A program made the translations under genes and the position numbers. The notes under the pieces were generated by a model. The model was not told the DNA's origin. It made no database searches and saw only the letters and a program-made list of their open reading frames with translations. A stretch of 53,549 nt of DNA from Candidatus Anaeroferrophillus wilburensis (lineage in GTDB: Bacteria; Desulfobacterota; Anaeroferrophillalia; Anaeroferrophillales; Anaeroferrophillaceae). Location: positions 1 through 53,549 of the forward strand of contig JAFGSY010000026.1 in assembly GCA_016934315.1 (NCBI GenBank). The letters run 5' to 3'. Shown here one piece after another: positions 19,364-26,652 of this stretch. The stretch's first letter is position 1, and the number at the start of each line of letters is the position of its first letter.

Positions 19364-20302
19364 TTGTCCGAAAAAAACCACCTCTTTTTTCTTTTTCTGC
19401 TGATTTCCCTGTTCGTCCATCTGCTCTTTTTCTACCATTACCGCACGTGGTCACCCGCTGTCCAGTTTGCCAAGCTCCTGGCGACAGAGAAGGAACCTAC
19501 GCCGGTGCAGATTATCGAGCTGCCACGGGAAGTAAAAAAACCGCAGGAAAAGCCCGTCGAACCGATCAAACCCCGGTTTTTAACCGAGCGGGATCGCCGG
19601 GCCGAACAGGAAACCCGGCTCGAGCAGCAGCCCCCGGTTGCCGGTCCTGACCGGATAAGCAGGCCAGCCCCCAAACCGGCAGCAAAAGCAGCCCCGCCAG
19701 CACCGAAAACCGAGGTTGCCAAACCGCAGCCGAAAAGAACCGACCCATCCCCGGCCAAGACTGAAAAAGAACCACAAGTAGTCAGAAAATCGCCCATGGG
19801 AAGAGCTCCCATTGCCGCCAAACCCGAGGAACAGAAACCCGTTGTGGAGGCACCGGCTACCCCGCCGGCCAACAAGCTCTTCCCCTCTTATGAAGAGTTG
19901 ACTCAGATAGCCCGGGAAGCCGCCGAGCAGCAAAGAGCCGCCAGACTGCCAAAAGATATTGAAGCGGGACAATCCATTCAGTTGAATACTGAACAGTTCA
20001 AGTTCCACTCCTACTTTATCCATCTGAAACGGAAAATCGAAGGGGTCTGGGAATATCCCTACTTAGCCAGGGAATCAGGACTGCAGGGCAGGCTTTTGAT
20101 GAGATTTGTAATCAACCGGGACGGCACTCTGGCAGAAACGACCATCCTCCAGTCATCCGGCTTCCCTCTGCTGGATCATGAGGCAATCCGGGCGGTTCAC
20201 GATGCAGCCCCATTTCCACCACTGCCGGCACGAATGGAAGTCGACCGCCTGTCAGTCACCGCAACATTTGAGTATCTGCTGGATTACAAGGTTATCAGAT
20301 GA
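19364..20302 (+). CDS. TonB-family energy transducer
   Basis: This is a TonB-like periplasmic protein that would link the proton motive force to outer-membrane receptors. One hydrophobic segment (FFLFLLISLFVHLLFF) near the N terminus is followed by a long Pro/Lys/Glu/Ala-rich stretch that would span the periplasm. A C-terminal TonB domain follows, with GRLLMRFVINRDGTLAETTI, the SSGFPLLDHEAIRAV helix and FPPLPARM. The start is uncertain. I place it at TTG 19364, preceded by GGAAAA and directly before the membrane segment, because the longer GTG start at 19232 falls upstream of the predicted transcription start. No exbB, exbD or receptor gene is in the window. Confidence 0.8.
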   Translation: MSEKNHLFFLFLLISLFVHLLFFYHYRTWSPAVQFAKLLATEKEPTPVQIIELPREVKKPQEKPVEPIKPRFLTERDRRAEQETRLEQQPPVAGPDRISRPAPKPAAKAAPPAPKTEVAKPQPKRTDPSPAKTEKEPQVVRKSPMGRAPIAAKPEEQKPVVEAPATPPANKLFPSYEELTQIAREAAEQQRAARLPKDIEAGQSIQLNTEQFKFHSYFIHLKRKIEGVWEYPYLARESGLQGRLLMRFVINRDGTLAETTILQSSGFPLLDHEAIRAVHDAAPFPPLPARMEVDRLSVTATFEYLLDYKVIR

Positions 20303-20349
20303 TCTCCGAAACCCTGCCGGCAGGAGACCATGGATAAGGAAGGAGCCGG

Positions 20350-20619
20350 TTAGGCAGCAGCAACCGCCTTCTCTTTTGAATCCGACGATTCTTTTTTGAC
20401 CGGACTGCTTTTAGCTGAGTTGTCTTTCCCTTTGTCTCCGCCCTTGCCATAATCGGTTACATACCAACCGGAACCTTTCAGCACAAAGCTGGTTGAAGAA
20501 ACCAGTTTGGTTACCGGACCGCCGCACTCAGGACATACATCAACCGGATCATCGGTTATCTTTTGAAGCAGATCAAACTGATGCTCACACCTACTACAAC
20601 GATACTCATAAATCGGCAT
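20350..20619 (-). CDS. FmdB-family zinc-ribbon protein
   Basis: This 89-residue protein begins with the family hallmark [16 protein letters not shown] second cysteine pair (CPECGG) completes a zinc ribbon, and the family-conserved [14 protein letters not shown] follows. The last ~25 residues are low-complexity Lys/Ser/Glu/Ala. FmdB proteins are annotated as putative regulators, but their biochemical role is poorly established. AAGGAG precedes the ATG. It is the last gene of the minus-strand block 20350-24111. A shorter paralog is at 25603-25794. Confidence 0.92.
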   Translation of the reverse strand: MPIYEYRCSRCEHQFDLLQKITDDPVDVCPECGGPVTKLVSSTSFVLKGSGWYVTDYGKGGDKGKDNSAKSSPVKKESSDSKEKAVAAA

Positions 20620-20706
20620 ACCACGTACTCCTTAACAACCTTTTTCATTACACGACCATCAGGCGCTTGAATCCCTCTTTAAGCCTCAAACAATGGCCAC
20701 ACCATA

Positions 20707-21003
20707 TCATGACACCCCTAAACGTTCCTGCAACTCATCAACCGACAAACCCTCGACCGCAAAGGTTTTCAGCCTTGCTGTTTCGCCGCTGACCAGTTCC
20801 ACCTTTGACTTGGCAATCCCCAAAATCCGGGCGAGAAATTCCCGGCACAACTTATTTGCCGCACCATCAACCGGTGGGGCTGTCAGAGAAACCTTAACCA
20901 CGTCTCCGTGCAGACCAACCACCCGGTTGGCAGATGCCCGGGGCTGCACCAAAACTCTGAAAAGCAGTTTTCCCTTGCGCTCCTGGCACCATAAAGCCAT
21001 CAT
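20707..21003 (-). CDS. yggU: DUF167/YggU-family protein
   Basis: The 98-residue protein matches the DUF167 family: VLVQPRASANRVVG, VKVSLTAPPVDGAANK and a C-terminal segment of the VELVSGETARLKT type. The fold is known but the function is not. It lies directly downstream of the yggT homolog, an association shared by many bacteria, where both genes also occur near proC or yggS. Translation probably begins at one of the two ATGs at its N terminus. Confidence 0.93.
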   Translation of the reverse strand: MMALWCQERKGKLLFRVLVQPRASANRVVGLHGDVVKVSLTAPPVDGAANKLCREFLARILGIAKSKVELVSGETARLKTFAVEGLSVDELQERLGVS

Positions 21004-21038
21004 CCCGGTTCACCGGCAACCGGTTGCCGGCTCCTTTG

Positions 21039-21341
21039 TTACCCTGAAAGCCGCGCCGCCAGGTCAATGAGCGATTGAACCAGAAACGAACGGAGGAACA
21101 CGATAACCAGCAGGACAATCATTGGGGAAAAATCCATACCCATGCCGGACAGAGGAATTGTCCGCCGTATTTTATACAGCAGGGGTTCGGTTACCCGGTA
21201 AAGAAAACTGACTATGGGATTGTAGGGGTCGGGATTTACCCAGGAGATTATTGCCCGGGCAATAATAATCCACATATAGATGGTGAGGGCAATATCCAGA
21301 ATCCTGGCAAAACCAACCATGAAATTACTCAGTATAAACAT
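21039..21341 (-). CDS. yggT: YggT-family inner-membrane protein
   Basis: The 100-residue protein has two hydrophobic segments flanking a conserved middle, as expected for a YggT repeat. The family signature is clear: IISWVNPDPYNPIVSFLYR followed by TEPLLYKIRR and MDFSPMIVLLVI. It is a membrane protein of unestablished function that often neighbours division or proC-region genes. It sits 35 bases before yggU and 28 bases after pgeF, so all three are probably cotranscribed. Confidence 0.93.
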   Translation of the reverse strand: MFILSNFMVGFARILDIALTIYMWIIIARAIISWVNPDPYNPIVSFLYRVTEPLLYKIRRTIPLSGMGMDFSPMIVLLVIVFLRSFLVQSLIDLAARLSG

Positions 21342-21369
21342 CCGCTTCTTTCACCAAAGGAAAAACCAT

Positions 21370-22203
21370 TTAAGGTCTGTAATCAGCTTGAAAGCCGGCA
21401 AAGGCAATCTGCCGGCCCGTTATAGCATGGTCACTACGATAGGAAAAGAAAAAATTTTCGCAGCAGGTACAGCGCCCCGTTTCATGAATCGACGATTCAG
21501 GAACCCCCAGAGCTTCCAGCTGCAACCTCTGTAAGCGGGGCATATCAAGATGGCAATCACCGTCATCCTCCTTCGTACGCCATGATAAATCAGCGGCAAA
21601 CGGCAGTTCACGGACAAAACGCTCAACCAGTTCGGGCCCCACCTGATAACAGCAGCTGCCGATGCAAGGGCCAAAAAAAACCAGCACATCTTCTAACTGC
21701 ACCGCAAATCTGGCAGCCATTGCAGCCAGCGTTCGGGGAACCACCCGTGCCAGGATACCCCGCCAGCCGGCATGCACAACCGCAATCCCCCGACACTGAC
21801 GATCAACAACGATGACCGGCAGACAATCAGCCGTGAGAACCCCTAACAACACCCCCGACCGGGAAGTGAGCAGTGCATCGGCCTGCTGATCCGCCAGTTG
21901 CTGAAGAGCTCCAGGAGCAACATCTTCCACTACTTGGCACCGGTTGCCATGCACCTGGGAAACAGTAACTAATGGCAGCGAACGCCTGCCACCTGCCAGC
22001 ATGGCGGCAAGCAACTGCCTATTTCTGCGTACCAGCTGCGGATCATCACCAACATGGAAACCCATGTTGGCCGAAGCATAGGGTGTTGTGCTTACCCCAC
22101 CGAAACGGGTGGTAAAACCACACTGAATTGGCAGCTCGCTTTCCACCCTAAGATAGGTAATGGGCCCCTGGTCGTCAAGGGTAAAAATACCGCCATGCTC
22201 CAT
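21370..22203 (-). CDS. pgeF: Peptidoglycan editing factor PgeF (YfiH, Cu-oxidase_4 family)
   Basis: PgeF-family proteins act in the cytoplasm to keep wrong residues out of UDP-MurNAc-peptide precursors. Related enzymes act as purine nucleoside phosphorylases or deaminases. Metal-binding signatures are present: GFHVGDDP, VSQVHGNR, LTADCLPVIV, VVHAGWRG and FGPCIGSCCYQVG. Start choices are ATG at 22203 (277 residues, AAAAGG upstream) or a more upstream TTG/ATG cluster to 22230. I take the former. It follows rluD by 85 bases. Confidence 0.92.
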   Translation of the reverse strand: MEHGGIFTLDDQGPITYLRVESELPIQCGFTTRFGGVSTTPYASANMGFHVGDDPQLVRRNRQLLAAMLAGGRRSLPLVTVSQVHGNRCQVVEDVAPGALQQLADQQADALLTSRSGVLLGVLTADCLPVIVVDRQCRGIAVVHAGWRGILARVVPRTLAAMAARFAVQLEDVLVFFGPCIGSCCYQVGPELVERFVRELPFAADLSWRTKEDDGDCHLDMPRLQRLQLEALGVPESSIHETGRCTCCENFFFSYRSDHAITGRQIAFAGFQADYRP

Positions 22204-22288
22204 GCCAGTCGACCTTTTCATCATCGCCAAGAGTAGATTATCCCGGGAACTTCCGGCTTCATGCAGGGGCAGAACTCAAGGTAAAACA

Positions 22289-23254
22289 TCACAGGTGCCG
22301 GAGAGTTTCAATCAACTGCTGCAGGTCCGGGGGAACGGGTGCTTCAAACTCCATATAACCGCCGGTGGCGGGATGAATGAAGCCCAACCTTTTGGCATGG
22401 AGGGCCTGACGGGGGAAATCCCGCAGGCAAAGCAGCGGCTGGCCATCGGCATATTGACGTACAATCCCTTTTTTACCATATACCTGGTCACCAACCAGCG
22501 GATGCCCCGCCTCACTGAAATGCACCCTGATCTGGTGCGTCCTGCCGGTTTCCAAACGGATGCTCAGCCAGGTCGTCGCAGGCAGAAACTCGAGAATCCC
22601 GTAATGGGTCACCGCCTTCCTGCCACCCCGGGAGATCGAGGCCATTTTCTTTCTATCCCGGGGATTACGGCCCAGGTTCGAGCGCAAAACGCCGGGTTCC
22701 ACCGATACCCGGCCATAGACCAGGGCAACATATTCCCTGGTAATGCTATGATCCTTGAATTGGGCCGCCAGGTGATGAAGGGCTGTTTCATTTTTGGCCA
22801 CCACCAGAACGCCGGAAGTATCCTGATCAAGGCGGTGGACAATTCCCGGCCGCAACTGGCCGCCGATACCACCAAGATCATGGCAATGGTAGAGCAGGGC
22901 ATTGACCAGGGTGCCATCCCAGTTGCCGGCCGCCGGATGGACTACCATCCCGGCCTGTTTATCAACGACAATAACCTGTTCATCTTCGTAGAGAACCTTC
23001 AGTGGGAGCTGCTGAGGGGTAATAGCAGCCACTTCCTCGGGAGGTGGAATGGTCATGACAATCTGTTCATCGCCGCTCAGGAGATAGGACCTTTTTCGCA
23101 GCTGGCCGCCGACCAGTACCAGACCCTCTTTAATCAGGTGCTGGATCCTGCTGCGGGAACAAGTGGGCACTTCATCCTGAAGAAAACTATCCAGTCTTTT
23201 TTTTTCGCTGCCGGAGTAGGTCAAGAGTATGGTGGTTGGGGAGGGATCAGCCAT
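22289..23254 (-). CDS. rluD: RluD-type 23S rRNA pseudouridine synthase
   Basis: This is a 321-residue RluA-family pseudouridine synthase. An N-terminal S4 RNA-binding domain (about 20-80: SRSRIQHLIKEGLVLV) precedes the catalytic domain. The catalytic Asp lies in PGIVHRLDQDTSGVLVVAKN. The TGRTHQIRVHF and GHPLVGDQVYG motifs also match. RluD itself makes pseudouridines in helix 69 of 23S rRNA. The exact targets are inferred from the S4-containing architecture. It lies between the TPR gene and pgeF on the same strand, and rluD-pgeF adjacency is common in other bacteria. Confidence 0.95.
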   Translation of the reverse strand: MADPSPTTILLTYSGSEKKRLDSFLQDEVPTCSRSRIQHLIKEGLVLVGGQLRKRSYLLSGDEQIVMTIPPPEEVAAITPQQLPLKVLYEDEQVIVVDKQAGMVVHPAAGNWDGTLVNALLYHCHDLGGIGGQLRPGIVHRLDQDTSGVLVVAKNETALHHLAAQFKDHSITREYVALVYGRVSVEPGVLRSNLGRNPRDRKKMASISRGGRKAVTHYGILEFLPATTWLSIRLETGRTHQIRVHFSEAGHPLVGDQVYGKKGIVRQYADGQPLLCLRDFPRQALHAKRLGFIHPATGGYMEFEAPVPPDLQQLIETLRHL

Positions 23255-23343
23255 AGTAAGAGCAATAAGAATTTGATTTTTTCAACGCGGCCGGCGCTGT
23301 TGTTTCATCCGGCCATCATGATCGGCCGGTGATCGACGGCGGT

Positions 23344-24111
23344 TCATGATGCATCATCAGCATGGATGAGCTTCCCCTGCACGATGGCTGCCAATTTTTC
23401 CGCCTCGGGGAAATCCTGCCGCATCATCATCGCCTTTTGCAGGCACACCAGGGCTTCGGACCATTGTCCTTTTTCCACATAAGCCCGGCCAAGATTAAAC
23501 AAAAGGACCGGATCCTGCACCCCGATCTCAAGGGCTTTTTTATAATTGGCTATTGCCTCATCATACATCTTGTTCTGTCGCAAATCGATGCCAAACTCAT
23601 TGAACACATGCTTGTTTTCCTCTTGAAAAAGAGCTTCGATCTGGGCAAGCTTACCGAATACTTTGCGGGCTTCCTCCACCTCTCCCCGCTCAAGGTGCAC
23701 CTTTCCCAAGCCATAATTAGCCCTGACATTCTCTTCATCCAGTTTCAAGGCCGAACCATATTCAAATTCGGCGCTGTTGTATTCTTTTCGTTTGAGATGA
23801 AGATTGCCCCGGGAGGCATGCTTGTCAGCCTGAACCTTCTTACGCAAATGACCCTGATCAATTTTTTGGCCAAGGGGCAGATAATCGGGTTTGGGGGTGC
23901 AACGACGCTGAAACTCGTCCAGCTCCACCACTTCTTTGATCCTGGTCGGTTCGCCATCCATGTTAAGCAAGCTGAGTTCCACCCGACCATCAGGAAGCTC
24001 TTTAACTAAAAAAATATTTTCCCCCGTGGTTTGACGGCGGGTTGCGCCGGTACCCAGGGAAATTTTCACCTTTTCAGAATAATAACCTGCTATTTTTTTT
24101 ATTTCTGACAT
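23344..24111 (-). CDS. TPR-repeat protein of unknown function
   Basis: The 255-residue protein starts at the ATG at 24111, with AGGAAGG about nine bases upstream. Residues 1-75 are a distinct N-terminal region that does not match a family I know. From about residue 85, degenerate tetratricopeptide repeats follow, for example AEFEYGSALKLDEENVRANY, AIANYKKALEIGVQDPVLLF and ALVCLQKAMMMRQDFPEA. There is no signal peptide, so a cytoplasmic protein-binding role is likely. It is the first gene of the minus-strand block leading to rluD, pgeF, yggT, yggU and fmdB. Confidence 0.85.
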   Translation of the reverse strand: MSEIKKIAGYYSEKVKISLGTGATRRQTTGENIFLVKELPDGRVELSLLNMDGEPTRIKEVVELDEFQRRCTPKPDYLPLGQKIDQGHLRKKVQADKHASRGNLHLKRKEYNSAEFEYGSALKLDEENVRANYGLGKVHLERGEVEEARKVFGKLAQIEALFQEENKHVFNEFGIDLRQNKMYDEAIANYKKALEIGVQDPVLLFNLGRAYVEKGQWSEALVCLQKAMMMRQDFPEAEKLAAIVQGKLIHADDAS

Positions 24112-24630
24112 TATGCACTGCCTTCCTGACTGCCTCTGCCATCGAAGATTCCAAGAGTAACAAGCCTGATGGCTCCGGAACAACTCCACCTTCTTCGTTA
24201 CGCCGCAACCTGCAGCACTGCAGCAGACTGTATGTTTTGCGTGACTCAGAGCTGACGCTTAAGGGCGCCATTGATCTGCTGGAAATGTCACAAACTCAAC
24301 AACCCTGGGGTATGACTAGTCCAGAACCATCTCAGTGAGGTGACCTTGCCGGACAAATCGCCGGTCATCGCTGCCCTGCCCAGACAATCAGGGCACCTTT
24401 GCCAGCGGAAATGCCGCTCGCTCTTCTTTTATCTATCGTCAAAGAAAAATTTTTTTTAACAATTTCCCTCGACAAACAGCAGCTTAGCATAAAAGCTGGA
24501 CTGCAAACAGCATCATCTATCCAAAATGATGACAAAACTGTTTAATTATTCTTCAATGGTTGTCGAAGAGATGAAAATGGCATTTTGAGCCATAAACCAG
24601 TGCTCCAACCAAAAAAGAAGTCGTCGACCT
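24112..24630. other. Intergenic region between divergent TPR and HisKA genes
   Basis: This 519-base gap separates two divergently transcribed genes and should contain both promoters. I see no well-spaced sigma-70 pair and no RNA gene. A short inverted repeat, ATGGC...GCCAT, lies about 45 bases before the HisKA gene. A plus-strand open frame at 24042-24338 overlaps the TPR gene start and is not supported. Confidence 0.5.
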
Positions 24631-25416
24631 GTGGCAGAAGAACAAAACGTTTCTCATAGTGCCAGTGTGGAGCTGGATGACCCCCCCCTGCTGCAGGCAA
24701 TTCTCCAGCATGCACCATATGGGATTCTTGACATCAACCCCCAGGGAACCATTGTTTTCAGCAATCATCTGGCTGAATTTCTCCTTGGCAACGGCATGAC
24801 AAGTCTGGTTGATGACAACCTGCTCAACATTCTCCAAAAGCGACACGCTGACACCAAAAGTTTGGTTCAAACAATAACCGCTGAATCTTCCTTGAAAAGC
24901 CAGAGAATTACGGTCATCGTACCGGAAGATGATGATGCCGTTTCCTTATCTTTTATCCTTATTCCGTACCGAATGCCCCCGTCTGGCAACCGCCATATTA
25001 GCATATTCATCGAAGATCTGACGGGCAAAACGGCGTTGTCAGACGCGATCCAGTTCTATACTGACAATCTTGAATCACTGGTTGAAAGCAAGACCAGGGA
25101 AATTAAAGAGATTCAGGCTAAACTAATCACTGCTGAGCGAACTGCAGCAATGGTCAGTACAGCCGGGGGCATTGCCCATGAACTGCGACAACCGCTGACC
25201 GCCATTATCGGCGCCGCAGAATTGTTGCACGATCATGCCCTGGAAAACCTCGAAGAAGCAATGCAGAAGAAATTGTCAATAATCCATCAACAGTCTTTGC
25301 GAATGGCGGAAATTATTAAAAAAATGGAGCAGCTGGTGGAATATCAAACCAGAGAATATATCCGTGGCACCAGAATTCTGGATATCGATGAATCCAGTAT
25401 CGTAAAACGGCCATAG
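24631..25416 (+). CDS. PAS-HisKA protein lacking the histidine-kinase ATPase domain
   Basis: This 261-residue protein has a PAS domain (about 20-135), a linker helix and a HisKA dimerisation/phosphoacceptor domain. The H-box is intact: GIAHELRQPLTAIIG, with the acceptor His near residue 183. The protein ends about 75 residues later at DIDESSIVKRP, where an HATPase_c domain would normally begin. The frame stops cleanly with no N, G1 or G2 box after it in any frame. I recall similar C termini in other Deltaproteobacteria, so this may be a genuine architecture; I cannot check that here. The start is GTG at 24631. No partner response regulator is adjacent. Confidence 0.85.
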   Translation: MAEEQNVSHSASVELDDPPLLQAILQHAPYGILDINPQGTIVFSNHLAEFLLGNGMTSLVDDNLLNILQKRHADTKSLVQTITAESSLKSQRITVIVPEDDDAVSLSFILIPYRMPPSGNRHISIFIEDLTGKTALSDAIQFYTDNLESLVESKTREIKEIQAKLITAERTAAMVSTAGGIAHELRQPLTAIIGAAELLHDHALENLEEAMQKKLSIIHQQSLRMAEIIKKMEQLVEYQTREYIRGTRILDIDESSIVKRP

Positions 25417-25516
25417 CCGGAAAACCTTCTCTTCTCCTCTCCTCCTCCCGTATGCCCCGGCACAACCATACGCCATGGGCAACTGTCACAGAAAAGTGAA
25501 ACCAAAAGAGAACATC

Positions 25517-25546
25517 ATAAAAAAAAGGGGGCATAACCATGCCCCC
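25517..25546 (-). terminator. Rho-independent terminator of the arsR-fmdB unit
   Basis: A perfect 8-bp GC-rich stem (GGGGGCAT / ATGCCCCC, 25527-25546) with a 4-nt loop is followed on the minus strand by eight T. It lies 57 bases beyond the fmdB stop codon. The plus strand has no T run, so it does not serve the HisKA gene. Confidence 0.85.
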
Positions 25547-25602
25547 GTCACTATAGATTTGCTAAGGTTTATACCGGGGACCCGCCCCGGCTGACATTAT
25601 GC

Positions 25603-25794
25603 TCAGGAAAAACCCTGATTGGCTGTACAGCCACCACCATCAACACCACGAGAAATGGCACATGCGGCCACCTGCTTGAGTGGGCTGGGAGCACCGCATC
25701 GGGGACATTTCAGCTGTTCGCCGCCTTCACCCAAGCGCTGGATCTGCTCAAAACAATGATCACACTCTCGACAACGATACTCATAAATAGGCAT
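25603..25794 (-). CDS. Short FmdB-family zinc-ribbon protein
   Basis: This 63-residue FmdB-type protein starts [28 protein letters not shown] completes the zinc ribbon. The C terminus (ISRGVDGGGC) is short and Gly/Cys-containing, and it lacks the WYVTDYG segment of the paralog at 20350-20619. It follows arsR by 59 bases on the same strand and ends at a strong terminator. An uninterrupted run of ten G lies only five bases before the ATG, where the ribosome-binding site should be, so translation could vary with tract length. Confidence 0.9.
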   Translation of the reverse strand: MPIYEYRCRECDHCFEQIQRLGEGGEQLKCPRCGAPSPLKQVAACAISRGVDGGGCTANQGFS

Positions 25795-25799
25795 AGACT

Positions 25800-25809
25800 C
25801 CCCCCCCCC
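25800..25809 (-). repeat. G10 homopolymer at the fmdB ribosome-binding site
   Basis: Ten consecutive G on the minus strand sit five bases (AGTCT) upstream of the fmdB start codon. Tracts of this kind are prone to slipped-strand length change, and this one occupies the Shine-Dalgarno position. Confidence 0.9.
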
Positions 25810-25853
25810 TCATGGCGACAAAGCACGGCCCAGGATCTTTCAGCAGAGAATGA

Positions 25854-26177
25854 CTACTCTTTGATACCGGCTACCGGTTTATTGCCTTCACAACAATCAA
25901 GTTGCAGCTGATTCATCAAGGTCGAAACAATCAACGTACCGATCTCATCACTGACCCAATACCTCATGGCCACGCCCTCCCGGGCTGAATCAACAATCCC
26001 CTTGCCCTTCAGAACCGAAAGATGCTGAGATACCGTCGCCTGGGGTAGGTCAAGACAGTTCCAGAGGTTTTTAACACATGATTCTTCAGTCAGCAAGGTC
26101 TGGACAATCCGCAAACGAATCGGATGACCCAATACCTTTAAAATTTCAGCCACCCGATGACATATTTTGTCGTGCAT
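25854..26177 (-). CDS. ArsR-family winged-helix regulator
   Basis: This 107-residue ArsR/SmtB-type repressor starts at the ATG at 26177, with GAGGAGG seven bases upstream. The core ILKVLGHPIRLRIVQTLL and the recognition helix DLPQATVSQHLSVLKGKGIV are clear, followed by a beta-wing ending in AMRYWV. Cysteines occur at KICHRV, EESCVKNLWNC and a C-terminal DCCEG pair. The Cys-Val in the helix before the recognition helix is at the position of the metal-binding cysteine of ArsR/CadC, but the classical CxC is missing. A metal, sulfide or thiol signal is possible. It is first in an arsR-fmdB unit with its own strong promoter. Confidence 0.92.
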   Translation of the reverse strand: MHDKICHRVAEILKVLGHPIRLRIVQTLLTEESCVKNLWNCLDLPQATVSQHLSVLKGKGIVDSAREGVAMRYWVSDEIGTLIVSTLMNQLQLDCCEGNKPVAGIKE

Positions 26178-26652
26178 TACAGCCCTCCTCAAAAGTACCG
26201 GCAAGCCTTAAGTCAAGAACACCAACTTCATGACAGCTGGCAAGAGAAAAACCCTATCCAAAAACCACTACCGGACCAATTATTAATATATGCAGATGTA
26301 TAAAGTAAAGTCATGACAATGTCAACTTTTTTCTGAGAAGAATACTGCATACCGGCATCTGTGGCTTGAGAAGGCGCACTGCACTCAGCCACCTGCTCCC
26401 TGAAAAAGAAGCTCCGCCGGCAGAAAACGCTTGTTTCTCCTTACAAGATATGGAATAGCATACGTGAATTCGCCGGCAGCACAAAACCGCTTGAGGAAGG
26501 GACACGCTCTAGGCTTTCAGGATCTGCCGTCAGGGAAGCCCGCCCGGCACATCATCAGGAAGGCTGCGATGCACCCCTCAATGGCAATCCAGGAGTGTAC
26601 GGCAAAAAAGTTGGAGCTACGAGGCCGTCAATGGTAGACAAGGATTAACTCT
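26178..26652. other. Divergent intergenic region between arsR and fapA
   Basis: This 475-base stretch has no supported gene. It holds the strong arsR promoter (26297-26325) and an AT-rich patch around 26275-26305 that could carry the ArsR operator. A small inverted repeat, CTTGT...ACAAG, lies near 26428-26445. I see no clear promoter for the plus-strand fapA-murJ-mltG run. Confidence 0.5.
26297..26325 (-). promoter_or_regulatory. Strong sigma-70 type promoter of arsR-fmdB
   Basis: The minus strand has a perfect -35 box TTGACA (26320-26325), a 17-base spacer and the -10 box TATACA (26297-26302). The start point would leave a leader of about 110 bases before the arsR ATG. ArsR proteins usually bind and repress their own promoter, so autoregulation is the expected mode. 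Confidence 0.75.

Noticed and set aside
20313-20324. Perfect 12-base palindrome CCTGCCGGCAGG between tonB and fmdB
   Set aside because: GCCGGC-rich words are frequent throughout the window, and there is no T run. It is too short to call a site.
22160-23332. 390-codon plus-strand frame antisense to rluD
   Set aside because: rluD on the other strand has all family motifs. The antisense product resembles nothing.
24042-24338. 98-codon plus-strand frame with a hydrophobic N terminus
   Set aside because: It overlaps the start of the TPR gene and its ribosome-binding site. The signal-like stretch arises from the antisense of Lys-rich codons.
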